Assembly (NCBI RefSeq): GCF_017562075.2
Contig: NC_054085.1
Span: forward strand, 1,550,001 to 1,614,000
Direction of reading: 5' to 3'
Source of the DNA: Anopheles merus
Taxonomy: Eukaryota > Arthropoda > Insecta > Diptera > Culicidae
DNA: 64,000 bases
Of this stretch, positions 49,301-61,415 are shown piece after piece (within the stretch, counting starts at the first letter, position 1; each line of letters starts with the position of its first letter). The notes beneath the pieces are model-generated. The model worked only from the letters and a program-made list of their open reading frames with translations. It searched no databases and was not told where the DNA came from. The position numbers and the translations under genes are program-made.

Positions 49301-52300
49301 ATGAGGCCATTCCGTTTCTTAGTTACCGAAAAATCCATTATTTTGTAAAAGGTATCAACATTTTTCCAAAATCCTTAGGATTTCATAACGATACTCATAA
49401 TTTTGTTAACGTTCTAAATGACCACATAACAACGCAATTATTAGTTTTTTAACATAATTGTTATCAAATGATTTTGTTTTATTCTAATTCATTGGCTTTT
49501 GACTATGTTTACGTATTTTTGAGTTTTTTTGCGATAGTGCCATTATAGGTACACCAAACAGACATGTTCCTATAGTGGTCCTAGTTCTAAAATCAATAAA
49601 AACATGTAATGTTAGATTTTTTCGACGACATTTTTGACATGTCGTACTGTTTTCATTCAAATAAACAACAAAAATGAGTTTTCTGTGAGTAATTTACCGA
49701 ACAAAGGCCAAAATTCGCTTATTTGGCTGAGTGAAAATCGACTTCAAATCAAGCAAACTCTCCTGGGTATGGGTTGACGACAGGTGTTATTCAGTACTTT
49801 AGTCAATATTTTCATCAATCAAATTCATTCATTTTTTACGATCAAATTACGAAATTACGAATTCAAGAAATCATTATTATCGGAGTAATCCTTGCTATTC
49901 ATACGAAAACAGCTTCAAAAATAAGTTCCATTGATATTATACATTGTTTTTAAGGCATCTTTGTTTACCACCACTATAGGAACACAATACGACGACTATA
50001 GGAACCATACCACCATTATAGGTACAACGAAGCAGTCACAAAAATATGTATTTTTTCGTAAAAATTATGTATTTCATGGTAAAAATGGTTGTGATTGCGA
50101 AGATAAAACATATTCCAACTGTTATGTGTTAAAATATTACGAAATTGTCCTTCCTCACACTTTAAATCCATTAAAATACATCTGTACCTCTACAAATTGC
50201 ACCACTATTGGTACATTACCCTATGCTGGTTTTATATTTTTGTTATTTTTTATAAATAATCGTCTGTTCAGATACACAGCCGTGTCACATCGTAATATTA
50301 GATGAGAAGTATATATATACAAACAACCTATTTCACGGAGAATATTTTAACATAATGTGTGAGCATGTGATATATATGGAATTTTCGCGAATATCATCAT
50401 ACCGTATTGGGTGTCCGTTGGACATAATCACACACATAAACAGTATTTGTATGTATCTCCCATGTTGATTTGGATAATTTTTGATGCTTCGTGGCGTGAA
50501 ATTGTCTATTATTTAATAATTTTAATCATAAGTGTATATGTATAAGTAAAACACTTTTGTAGACCTGAGTAAGACCGACAAATAATTAATAAACTAAATC
50601 ACTTGTTCTTCAATTTTTCTCTTACAGGGTTTCCCGCGATTTATTGGTCGGTTCCTATTTTTTTGGGCTTGTCTCACGATTTATTCACCGTATCTCATAG
50701 ATTTTTGATTCGTTACTATAAATTATTGTATCGTCTGATTGGATATCAATACAGTTGAACGAAAAAAATCTGGGAAATGCTCAAAATATCATAGGAACAC
50801 ACCAAAAAAATATGGGAAGCAACCAAAAAATTATGGGAACCAACCAATAAATCGTGGAAAACCCTGTATCATAAATGTTGTTTCACTTATACTTAAATTG
50901 AAAGGAATTGAAATCAAATTGATGAAAATAAGTTTTGCTTAAGTTTGATAAAAATGTCTGTTAACACTTTGACGGCCGCATGATTCGCTCTCGTTTCTTC
51001 GAAAGGCGCCGTAGCTATTGTTCTAAAAAATGCGCGTGTCGCCGGCTCGTTTTGTTGGTGCATCGCTTTGATATTTTCTTTCTAAACCTGTGTGTTATTT
51101 TGTTCTACTCTGTTGTGAGTAATTTGGAGAGGTTAAATAATGAACAATTATCAATTAAATATCCTGCGCGCAGCGAAAACGGCATCGCACCACTGGGGTG
51201 TGCTCGGCTATCAAGCGATACTTTATTTCATCGCACCACAGTGGTGTGCGCGGCCGTCAAAGTGTTAAAAAATGTTTTACTAACTTTGTACATAAAATAT
51301 TACCAAAAATTACAAGAATAACTTAAAAATACATGAAGCAATCAAAATGGTTCAAGTAAAAATAATCGTATACTGAAATTCATATGTATCGAGTGTCATA
51401 CTGCGAAATCGAATGGATCGAGCATACCGTACTGCAAATAATACCTATACCTGAAGAAATATGTTCAATTTTTATGTTCGAATCGAATGAAGAACAATGA
51501 AAATCCCTGCACATGCTATTAAATCCGAGAATTGATTCGAATGAACCCTAATTGAAAGATATACAAAATAACGATAAACATATCAAATATTTACAGATAT
51601 TTACTTTACACCTTTACAACCAATTTTTTCATTTGTGTTCACACAATCCAGTTAGTATACAAAATAGTATTAAAAATTCCATTTTTAATACTCTGTAATA
51701 AATCTTAAATAAATTTTCAACACCTGCTCTCTGAAACGTCTGTACAGTAATGCTATGAAAGTAAAACAGAAGGCGTCACGATCTCATAGTAAACATTATC
51801 TCCCAAACCAAAATAATTGCAATGCAGTGAAGTGGACAAAACACAGAAGAAACAGATTCTCTATCACCACTACCACCGCAATCTATCCTTTCGGGCTTTC
51901 TTGTTTTTATACTACACGAACAAAAAGTAGAGGGCAGTAGATCATAATGAAACAAAAAGCAAAGTTACATGGCAGCACAACAGTTTTCATCTGTGCATGA
52001 CCGTTATCTACAAAAGAGATTGCTGCGTTCATAGAAGGACATCAAGCAGCGAATCATGCGCGTGGTGTATCCTGCCACGATGCACTAGATTACTTTTCCG
52101 AGTGAATGCAGTGCTCTCGTTAATTATTTTTTCATCATTCAACCGCAACTGCTTTGAAAACACAAGGACACACTCATAATGGAGACACAGGTATCTTTAC
52201 ATTGCACAGGTGAGGATGTGAAGTAACACGTCACACTGCATTGCATCGTGTTGGTGACCTCTACTAACCGGTCGGAGATTCGTATAAGTCGTATCATTCT

Positions 52301-55300
52301 TGCATGGTTATACCTTCTTCTTACGTGTGGTAAGCTGTAGATAAAGCAGTATTGCACAAATGTTGGCATGTGGTTGTACATTTCTTTAAGAAATGTAGGT
52401 TTCATTAAGTTGAAGTTTAACTCATAAGTTAAGTTTAGTAACTTAATTTTAGTTTAATAAGTTAAGTTTAATGCATAATTGTTAAATTTTAGCGAGGAAA
52501 AAATGTAACGTAAAACGTAGATTCCTAAGGTAAAATATCATTATACATAGAAATGCGTTTTGTGTTTGAGCACTACATGGTTTGTGGAACCTCATGCATA
52601 ATTAGGAGTAAAAATTTTATAGCTCAATATTTTTCACTTTTACCTACAACTGAGTATTTCTCTGATAAATTAAAAAAAAAGTAATGCACCATTTTTAGTA
52701 GGTTATATTAGTTTGTTTAACCATATAAGAAAAGTAAATTCCACGCATGGAGGTTCATCTGTTCGTTTATGAATTTGTAATGGGTATTTAATTTGTTGAT
52801 TCGGCTTCACATGCCACAAAATCATTATATTTATTAATCATATTGTTTTCGAAAAATAATGAAATTGCACTTATTGAATTCAATACACTGTGTATATTGT
52901 TAATGAAAATGTTTTGTCGATGATGATGCTTTTGACGAACCCAAGATACAGTCGTCAACTCAAACGACTTAATTAAATGCCCGTCATGGGTTCAAACCTC
53001 GTATAAATTGTCTCCCGTGGCAAAGACTGACTATACGGCTGCATGGTAATTGTCTCTTGAAATAATAAGTCTTGAAATTTAGTATATCCTGACATGACCA
53101 TGTAGATCGTTACGCTAAAAAAAAGAATACCTTATGGCAGCGGTCGGCAAAGTCCGCCGAAACATTCAATCCGGCCCGCGAAAGAGTTAGCCTTATTTTT
53201 AAAGGTGAGGTGGAATTTATTATTGAATACTGTTTCAACACTGTTTCGGATCGCTTCGACTTTAACATTTCATTCAGTGCTTCAAGGAACGTCTCCGGGT
53301 TCTGCCGTGGCCACAGTGAACAGTGATATAAATCTTGATTTTACTATGTTTTTTTTTTGTATTATCTGTTCTTCTTCTTTTTGGCCTAACAATTGTTGTA
53401 GAATGACGAATTATTCATTAAGGGAAATTATGTGTTAGAGAAAAAGTGTCAAAAATGTTGATTTTGTATTATGATGCGTGTTAGACATTCGATTCGTCTC
53501 CTGTTTGAAATACCTAACTAAACACAGGACTATCATTATCAATCATTTGCATTGCCTAACTCAAACGACTCTGACTCAAGCTACGGAAAGTCTTTTATGT
53601 TACGGTTTACTATTAATATAGTTGATTTTTACCACACTAATAGCAAGTGACCGGTCTGGTGGTACAGTCGTCAACTCGTACAACGTAACAACATTCCCGT
53701 CATGGGTTCAAGTCCCGAATAGACCCATACGTAGAACTGACTATCCTGCTATGGTAGTAATAAGTCACTGAAAGCCAAGCTCACTTCACTAGTGGGTACT
53801 CGCAGGCCTTGACCGACAGCGGTTGTTATGCTAAAGAAGAAGAAGAATAGCAAGTAATTTCATTCAAAAAGAAAAAATTATAATTGATTAGATAAAAAAG
53901 TGTGGGAACAATAAAAAGCACCGGAAGTATATAAATTATGGAACCGTTCTCATCCAGGATAGGTTTCTAAAAAGTAAGATAATTTTCGAACTCAATATTA
54001 AATTTCCCGTTACACGAACATTGTAACTAATATTACTGTTGTTTTTACTAGCACGACGATTGCAAACTGTTCTTTTTTACAACGAATTCAACGATTGTCA
54101 AAGGTTTTTGTTTAAAAGGAATTAGTTATTAATTTCTCTGAGAAGGCATTACTTGTTGGTAAAGCACTTTGATAGTTACAAAATATACGTTTGTCTCGAT
54201 AATTATTCATTCATAATAGCCTTTGTACCACCCTCTACAATATCACCAACAATATTCCAATAATCATGCGTCTTGGGAGGAGATGATATCGCGTGAAAGG
54301 CGATAAAGAAGAGATATGGCGCTTGCTTTGTTGTTTGAACTATTCAAACTTTTGCGGACGCTGTTCCCGATTTTTAATTGATGAATCTTTGCAAACAATT
54401 TTAATAATAGGAATTACCAATTTTGTACCTTGCTGGATTATGTGGTCTTTCAAAATTTCAAAAGATAAATCTAGCAAAGTGGTGGAGCTCTGTATTGCTC
54501 TGTTTACGAGTATTTTGATAGATCCTTTGCATAGTTAAGTAAAAAAGGTGAAACTAGAAAACTCAATCGTTGAGGAGTAGAGGAGAAGGAGGAGGAGGAT
54601 GCGATACATTTCTTCAACACACTGTTCCACGCTCAGGAAAACGATAAAATAAACAAAACCAGTCTTAAGTCATTTAGAATTAGAAAATGATTGCAAACTA
54701 ATGTATAAGTTATATTAATACATAAATAGCAATATGGTTGAAGCCGTTCCTACTGAATAAAAAAAATAGTAAATAAACAAATACATTTCGTATAAAGAAA
54801 TATTTCTTTTAAGAAAGAGAATTTGTTATCCAAGTTGTGTAAGTTTGCACGTTTATTTTGATTCGTTACATGATGCATGAAATATGATTGAAATCACAGT
54901 TTTATAGATGGTTAAAAATCTTCTTATTCCATGGTCCAAAGCTGTAACATGGAGACATGTAGTGCTGTCCAAACGGCGGCACAGTCACAAAATTCTCTTT
55001 GGTGTCCAATATTTTTCACTTGGAAAATGTCACGTAGCTGCGTATCGTGGCCAAGTTCTCCCTTTGGGCTTATTTGGCGCAATAAAAATAAGCGATACGC
55101 TTAGTTGACTTGAATGCCTTGTACCTTGTACATGGAAAACAGTCAGGTAAACCTGAACTACTACTGGCGTAACACACCAGGCTATCATTCTTTAAAATCG
55201 TCTTTGAAAGGATGTTGGTAAATAGTTGATGGTTGCGATTTTATTGGTGACTATTTACAGAAAAGCTAAAACGATCATTTTGAGATTCGTTTAAACAGGC

Positions 55301-58105
55301 TGTTATAACAAATATGGTTATACTATGTATTACTAACTGTTGAACGTGTAACGATAGATACATTTGGAATATTGATTGTTTTCTGTCTGTTTAGCTTCTT
55401 TCCTTCAACGACGGCCTTGATGACGGAATAAAATTATTTCTTCATAAAGGTCCAGCAACATACCTAGAGTAGAGATTTTAAAAAGATATTATAACTGAAG
55501 CTAGCAACAATTTTGCTGCTAGTGTGTGGTTAACCATTTTATAAAACAATGTTTTAAGAGCACTAAATTGTACTTGAAATAAAATAGAATCAAGATTTAT
55601 TTACACACGAGCTTATTGTCAACTGCTAATCTTTTCAACTGAACAGACGCTGAGGATGACTCTGCTGGTCATGTAGGTCTTAAAACGACACAAATTACCT
55701 ACTTAAGATCAATTTCTTCCATTGATTGGCCTTGTTACTGTGAGTTGGCTTCAGATATTGTTGAAGGTTTTCAAATCAACATTATGACTACTTCTTGCTT
55801 GTTTTCAATAAATATAAAAAAAAACTAAAATAAATAACAGTCGCTACAAAACCAAACAAACCAACGTTGTTGTAAATCAAATTATGTTAACGATATGTTC
55901 AGACCATTTAAATCTCGTTTGATTTTCCTTTCTTTTCTTCGCTGATTTTGAAGTAAAACGCCCTTATTTTGAATTTATACAATGGTATTACATCGAAATA
56001 CGGATGTATTTTGTGCAAATTTATGTTGTTTATCCATTGTATCTCATTCTTCTTCTTCTTTTTGGCTCAACAACCGTTGTCGGTAAAGGCCTGCCTGTAC
56101 CACTTGTGGAGTTGGCTTTAAGTGACTTTTGGATTACCCCCCCCCCCCCTCCCGTATGCAGGATAGTCTGTCCTACGTATAGCGACACGGTCTGGTTGGG
56201 GCTTGAACCCATGACGGGCATGTTGTTAAGTTGTACGAGTTGACGACTGTATCATGAGACCGGTATCTCATACATCTTGTATATCTTGTTGTTGCGTTTT
56301 ATATCACATATAAGTAGTTTTTATGAACAGATATCAGTAGTTACTACCTAATGACACGCAAAAGCCCAGTTTCTATTGGAAATACTTAACATTTCATTAG
56401 AGCTGAGCATCCTTTCATAGACATATAATCTTTCTTACAAATGTGGACTGTTAAACATCCCGTTGCAACACAATTCTTCTTCTTCTTTGGCTCAACAACC
56501 GATGCCGGTCAAGGCCTGCCAACCCACTTGTGGGGTTGGCTTTCAGTGACTTATTGATTTCCCCCCATAGCAGGATAGTCAGTCCTACGTATGGCGGCAC
56601 GGTCTATTTGGGGCTTGAACCCATGACGGGCATGTTGTTAAGTCGTACGAGTTGACGACTGTACCATGAGACCGGCTGCAACACAATTACGGGGTCATAA
56701 TCGGTAATTTATGATAAATGTATGATAAACTAGCGAAAAACTACAGTTTTGTTTATTTTGGAGGGCCATTATTTTACTATACTTCTGACTAAAATAATGT
56801 TTTAGCTATACTTACTATATTTGATATCTTATGTGGTATAATTATAGATTAGAGATAGAAGATAGAATAGAAGATAGAAGAAGAGATAGAATAGATTAGA
56901 TAATCTAAAGTTATTTGTATAGTTAAAACTTATAAAAGTGATGATTAAAACAAATGTTTTATGATTAAAATTTGAATCTAAAACTTCAATTAAAAACTGA
57001 AACAGTATAAAACTACGAATGTTCAAAAGGGTGTGCTCAAACACGGATTTAGTATTAGCATAATTTTGTACGGGTTCAAATCACGTACGTTTTGGGAATT
57101 TTGTATGCTATACACTGTTCTACGGTCGTAACCTTTCAAAGCAACGAGAAACAAGAAGGTTGGGAGAGTCCTGGATACTCTGAAACAACAATGTTTTTTT
57201 CCCAGCAACCTGCAACAAACGTGGAACGAGATGTTTCGGCAGTGCTTAAGATGAATAAAATTAGCATACGCTTATCATACGTTATGACACTTTCGATGGA
57301 GATGCACAGTAGCTTTGTTTCATGCCTAGCAATGGTTGATCTCCCTATCTCTTTTGTTCACTTTTAGAAAGATGATCTAAAACCGCCACTACTTGCACGC
57401 ATCGCTTGAGGGATACCAACCGTTTTTATCTTAAGCATTTTCCATGAATTATCAACACGACACCTAGCATACGGAGTCGGTAAAAAGTGCTTCGCTCGTT
57501 TAGAAACGTACGAAACCTCTACAAAAGCGTAGGTAGCAACGTTTTCTACCAACGATTGAGATCCGTATTCAACAGACAGCTGTCTAATTATTTAAAAACC
57601 TGTATTGCGATGCAATGTGTCCTAACAACACCTTTAGGATGCCATTTCACTTTCAAGTACGATTTCAAACGTGTTTTAAATTCCTCAATCATAGTCACAT
57701 TCTCGTTAGAGTGTGCATATCATAAATAAAAGAAAAAATACGCCTCTTCCATTTACAGCACATCAACCAACCAATATACCGGGCATTTTGCACTAGTTGG
57801 AATCCTTCTACTATTTCTCTAACCGTACGGTCTGCCAGATAACTGTGCGTAGTCAATATTGGCTTCTATTTCGGTCCCTTCCATTGACCCAATGGCTATC
57901 TGGATTGACTTTTCCTTTTTTGTTTCCTCTTTCCTCTTCGACTTCAAAGCTATATCAACATAGACGAACTGAAAACTGGTTGCGATTCCTGTCTCATAGA
58001 GAAGCAAAGAAAATTGGTTAAAAACTCCCGACGAAAATAAAATATCAGCTTTCTGGCGGACGACAGCCAATCACATATGGACTAAGCGAAAGTCCGACAA
58101 AGAAA

Positions 58106-58154
<49 letters not shown>

Positions 58155-61100
58155 GAACCATCAACGTGCGGTCCAACAGCGTGCGGTGCGAGATCGAAAA
58201 GCTTTAATTGAATTTACCGTTGACGAGGGTTTGATATTTGGTGCCGTTTAGTAAAGGGTTTGAGAATATAAACTATCTCACAAAATTCCTTGAATTTATT
58301 ATCTTAGGAAAATACTTTTGCCACCATTGTATCTGTCAAAGCACAATGGATCTATGTTTAGTTGTTGATATTTTTTAACAGTTCATAACATAACAAAATA
58401 ATAGTGCAAATAAGTGTGTCAAATATACGTTAACACGACCTGCTATGTTTTAGAACAACGACATGTCCAGGTATATAATGTGAGCTATATAATCTGCCTT
58501 ACATAAACTAAGAATAAGGGACGGTTGCGCGATACAGTTGTCAACAGTTCAAACCTCATATAGGCCGTTCCGTCATAAAGGTCGCTTTAGACGTCGCATG
58601 AAATTGAACGTGAAATTTTGTTTTTTTTTTGCTATATTTCATTGAATATTAATCAGTATGTGGGAATCGCAAAGAAATGCATGTAATGTATTAATTCTAT
58701 GAAGGATCTCTAATGCTATGAGAGATCTCAGAGTCATACTTGATTCAAAGCTGTCATTTGGCCAGCAAACGGATGAGGTGATTACCCGAGGTAATCAATT
58801 GCTTGGCATGTTGTTTCGGATAACAAGAGATTTCAAACACCCAGTCTGCATCAAAGCATTATACTGCGGTATTATCCGCCCGGTACTCGAATACGCCTGT
58901 GTTGTCTGGAAGCCCTCAACCCAAAGACTTTCTGAGAGAATGGAATCGATACAGCGTCGCTTATCCCGATACGCAACACGCTTGTTACCTTTGCCACCTG
59001 GCAGTCAGTTACCACCTTATGAAACGCGACTTCAGCTTCTCGGACTGCAACCGCTCCACATCAGACGCCGTACCGCGCAACAACTGTTTGTGGCTGGTTT
59101 ACTTCAAAGTAACACCGACTGTTCATCCCTGCTCCAGCAGTTAAACTTTTACGCGCCTGCTGTTCAGCTTCGTTCTCGTCGGTTACTTGCCCTGAACCGT
59201 AGTCGAACTGGATATGGATCTAGAGACCCCCTCAACTCCATGATTAGGGTGTTTAATGAAGTTCGTCATTTGTTTGATTTTGGAACCTCAGTGCAATCCT
59301 TTAAAAACAGCCTTAGAAACGAATTGTTAAGATGATCTTTCTACTTATCATAAACTAATATTAGACTTAAGAACATTCACACGGATCCATTGTTATCCAT
59401 TGAACGATTAATAAACAATTAAACAATTAAACAATTCAACATGTTTTATAGCTTAAATAGTTGAAGAATTGAATATCATTTCTTTTGGTGTACAATAAGC
59501 CATATTCTGATTATTATTTAATGAAATATATAAGAAAGAATATCAGAGAATATTCATAAAAACTCAAAATTTCACGATGAATTTCTCTGGAGCTGTAACG
59601 TGGGCTTAAAGAGGACCAACGACTCTCTAGTTACATAGTACTTTATAAGTCTCCAAAGCATGTATAGGCCAGCATTGTTGAGGTTGTAGGTAGGTTGTTG
59701 AGCCAATAAAAAGAAGCATAGCCTAATAAACATATGTTACCAATCGATACCAATTTCTGGCCTAGTATACCAAATTAAATTAACCAACCAATTTATGGTT
59801 TCACTCACACTGGTTATGATGGACAAACTCTTTTACCCGTAAACCCTTTCGATATTTGTTTGCATAAAATACTCTATCGTATGTACCATTCATAAAGTCA
59901 TGGTTGCTGTGCTCATTAAACAACTAAGCATAACAGTTTGGAACTGGTCATACTTGTCCCATCTAAAGTTATACAAACTTAAAAGTGTGTAAATCGGATG
60001 AAAGCGATACTTATGCTTCAAGCCGCAACATAACTTGTTGCTGTTCATTAAACAAAAAAAATCTCTTCCTTATGGTCAACGTAAAAAAAATAAAAGAGAA
60101 TCGTAATAGCAAGGCAGAAACGCCGTATCCTCCTCACACCGTACATCGTGTGCTTTAAAGGCGTTTTTGAGTGCCTTTCCCACAGAAACCGCCACCGATG
60201 GGTGGGGGTATGTCTCATCAAAATTTTCTCTTGACAGCACTTTGATTTGCATACGAACATATTCTTCTCGGACGATGTAGTAAAGAAGCGAAAATAACGG
60301 GAGTACACAACAAAAACTACACTTTTCATCAGGTGGTGAAAAAAAAGTGCTCACGGCCATAGAAGAAAGGTTCATTCACATTCATAACGTTGATGCAGTG
60401 CAAGCCAACCCGTGGAGTCGCTCTTTCCCTGCGCTAGCCCGTTTCGTGTATAGTTGCTCGAACACTTTTCAGTCTTCGAACACATTTCATGGCGGCAATT
60501 GGAAACAACCGAGCAGCGGAGATGGAGTTTTTATAATGCCTGATTGTCTTTTTTGCTGCTGCGATACTGTTTTTACGCCTTTCCTTTCGCTTTAGCTTGC
60601 TGGGGTTAATTTTTATTTAAAAATGCTCCATATCAGTCGGAAAGGCTCTGCTCTTTGATTCCCCCGCCCGGTATAAAATGCAAAAGAATACATACGCACG
60701 CACAAACCCAAACACATGCGGTACAGCGAACAATCAGTGTGTATGCATACTTCAAACAGCGCTTCTCCTGAACGCTTAAAATGTGTGTCAAAGCCAACCC
60801 GTACGACTACGACCGTTCGGTGCGGGTCGGAAAAGCCCGGAATTTTCACACGAGCGTTTTCCTTTTAACCAACGAGCAAACACACTTGGCTTACCGCCTT
60901 GGGTAAGCATCCTGACAGCAGTGTGATGATGTGGTGTTTGGCGGCGGGAATGTGCGTCAAGTGAGGAAAAATGAGTGTTTACCTCGTTTTTGCGGTGATG
61001 GCAGGTTTGTGGGCAAAAGCTGCTGCTGTTGTTGCTGCTGTTGATGCTGCTGATGTTGGTGTTGGTGCTGCTGCTGCTGCTGCTGCTGCTGCTGCGATGT

Positions 61101-61211
61101 CACAACAAGCACATGCGCATTCAGCACAAGTATAATGAACAGAGCTTTTATCCATACTTTTCGCGACCTGTGTAAATTATTCACAACTCTTTTCGATTCT
61201 TGGCACAACAT
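46400..61211 (-). CDS. Secreted or membrane CUB-like domain protein, two 5' exons seen
   Basis: Exon 1 (60983-61211) starts at ATG 61209-61211. It encodes a hydrophobic signal-type segment (about residues 20-40, VWIKALFIILVLNAHVLVVT), then a long Q/H run of about 27 residues and LPSPQKR, ending in phase 1 at gtaaac. A second exon at 46400-46630 begins with the two bases needed to complete that codon. It encodes CNKTVDIYEDISSE and TCWYRFRSFRGDTRDWVLRLN, then, after one surplus A in an A run near 46452, FKKFKVGTLLNATHCDGG. Cysteine spacing and the WVLRLNF pattern resemble a CUB domain. Joining the exons is an inference from phase, strand and order; the intron would be about 14.35 kb. Later exons are missing at the N gap. 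I cannot name the gene. Confidence 0.5.
46731..47079. mobile_element. MITE with about 80-bp terminal inverted repeats
   Basis: The left arm (46731-46813, AAAGGCGGGCTACATTTATC ... AGTGTAATTTCGATTTTCAC ... GCGCATCTGG) is matched by the complement of the right arm (46995-47079) at roughly 85-90% by eye. No coding capacity is seen. A SINE begins a few bases to the right. Target duplication is unclear. Confidence 0.7.
47087..47300 (-). mobile_element. tRNA-derived SINE copy
   Basis: This is a reverse-oriented full-length copy of the local SINE family. It has a TTC-rich tail complement at the left, the body CACTAGTGAAGTGAGCTTGG, and the head CCGGTCTGGTGGTACAGTCG on the complement. Flanking AAGAATATT and AAGAGTATT look like an imperfect target duplication. 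Confidence 0.75.
47301..49152. other. Intron-like DNA with two GC-richer islands
   Basis: The region 47880-48060 and 48220-48480 is noticeably less AT-rich than its surroundings and holds short ORFs on the minus strand. None shows a domain or splice pattern I can assign. They could be old transposon remnants or unrecognised exons of the CUB gene. Confidence 0.35.
49153..50223. mobile_element. Non-autonomous DNA element with inverted ends and dispersed ACTATAGG motifs
   Basis: The left end TAGGGTAAACGTACGATATA with TAGTGATGC is matched by the complement of the right end (TAGGGTAATGTACCAATAGT with GGTGC). The motif CCACTATAGGTAC/GTTCCTATAGTGG occurs several times inside (near 49545, 49575, 49972, 50005 and 50205) in both orientations, like subterminal binding sites. 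The ORF at 49931-50305 runs through these repeats and is not convincing as a gene. Confidence 0.6.
50625..50866. mobile_element. TA-flanked MITE, 242 bp
   Basis: CAGGGTTTCCCGCGATTTAT plus TGGTCGGTTCC at the left is complemented by GGAACCAACCAATAAATCGT plus GGAAAACCCTG at the right, with TA on each side. This is the layout of Tc1/mariner-type MITEs. No ORF is present. Confidence 0.8.
50961..51268. mobile_element. TTAA-flanked piggyBac-type MITE, 308 bp including TTAA
   Basis: TTAACACTTTGACGGCCGC at 50961-50979 is exactly complemented at 51250-51268. TTAA at both extremities fits the piggyBac target duplication. A palindromic CGCACCACAGTGGTGTGCG lies near the right end, with a related copy inside at about 51187-51210. 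The ORF across it is incidental. Confidence 0.8.
51269..52941. other. AT-rich non-coding stretch
   Basis: No gene, repeat family or motif is recognised apart from short TTAAGTT iterations at 52415-52475. Confidence 0.5.
52942..53128 (+). mobile_element. Diverged tRNA-derived SINE copy
   Basis: The head GATACAGTCGTCAACTCAAA and B-box-like ATGGGTTCAAACCTC are followed by a body with TTGAAATAATAAGTCTTGAA and an A-rich tail with AAAAGAA. It is more diverged than the copies nearby. Confidence 0.65.
53649..53845 (+). mobile_element. tRNA-derived SINE with 10-bp target duplication
   Basis: Full-length copy from GACCGGTCTGGTGGTACAGT to a (GAA)n tail. AATAGCAAGT at 53639-53648 is repeated exactly at 53846-53855, proving retroposition. 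The head carries A- and B-box-like promoter sequences (TGGTACAGTCG, GGGTTCAAGTC). Confidence 0.85.
53856..56038. other. AT-rich non-coding stretch
   Basis: No gene recognised. The ORF at 54293-54538 (81 residues, mixed hydrophobic) has no splice partner or motif and is most likely chance. Confidence 0.45.
56048..56262 (-). mobile_element. tRNA-derived SINE with 9-bp target duplication
   Basis: Reverse-oriented copy flanked by GTATCTCAT at 56039-56047 and 56263-56271. It includes an 11-base C run near 56139, which is a likely place for length error. Confidence 0.85.
56476..56676 (-). mobile_element. tRNA-derived SINE with 12-bp target duplication
   Basis: Reverse-oriented copy flanked by TGCAACACAATT at 56464-56475 and 56677-56688. 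The sequence is very close to the copy at 56048, suggesting recent activity of this family. Confidence 0.88.
56689..58109. other. Non-coding stretch with AGATAGA-type simple sequence
   Basis: Low-complexity GATAGAA iterations lie at 56850-56900. No gene is recognised in the rest. Confidence 0.45.
58110..58151. repeat. (GA)n microsatellite
   Basis: About 21 AG dinucleotides without interruption. Confidence 0.95.
58718..59335 (+). pseudogene. Non-LTR retrotransposon RT C-terminal fragment
   Basis: An intact 205-codon ORF encodes the thumb and post-RT region of a LINE reverse transcriptase. It begins LRVILDSKLSFGQQTDEVIT and continues with RPVLEYACVVWKPSTQRLSE, RRLSRYATRLLPL and SFKNSLRNELLR before TGA. 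The catalytic palm is missing, so this is a 5'-truncated insertion. After the stop, a short 3' end runs to about 59437 and finishes in (AATTAAAC)n repeats instead of poly(A). The style is that of jockey- or I-type elements and differs from the LINE at 9-12 kb. Confidence 0.8.
59438..60982. other. Non-coding stretch, start of the putative long intron 1
   Basis: It contains a partial SINE 3' body at about 59600-59720 (CTCTAGTTACATAGTA, AGCATGTATAGGCCAGCAT, GCCAATAAAAAGAAG). Short ORFs at 60048-60375 and 60347-60595 show no motif. Confidence 0.4.
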
Positions 61212-61341
61212 ATTTTTGTACCCTGCTAGCACTGGCTACCACCCGCACGCACGGACACTCGAATGCTAATCGTACGGGACTGGCACCGTGGCACGAGGTA
61301 TCAAACGGGCACTAGTCCCCCCGAAGCGCTCCAACCCGACA

Positions 61342-61342
<1 letters not shown>

Positions 61343-61413
<71 letters not shown>
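61343..61413. repeat. (CT)n tract 130 bp upstream of the CUB-gene ATG
   Basis: About 35 CT dinucleotides. On the minus strand this is (GA)n immediately 5' of the exon with ATG 61211. Such tracts near insect promoters can bind GAGA-type factors; here that role is only suggested by position. Confidence 0.85.

Positions 61414-61415
<2 letters not shown>

Noticed and set aside
49931..50305. 124-codon ORF
   Set aside because: It runs through dispersed CCACTATAGG motifs of a DNA element and has no domain.
50980..51321. 113-codon ORF
   Set aside because: It spans a TTAA-flanked MITE and continues past its right end, so the reading frame is incidental.
54293..54538. 81-codon ORF with hydrophobic stretches
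   Set aside because: No motif, no splice partner and ordinary AT-rich surroundings; length is within chance expectation.
13135..58590. tRNA genes suggested by A- and B-box-like sequences
   Set aside because: Every instance belongs to a dispersed SINE with a common body and tail; none folds into an evident cloverleaf with an anticodon arm by eye.
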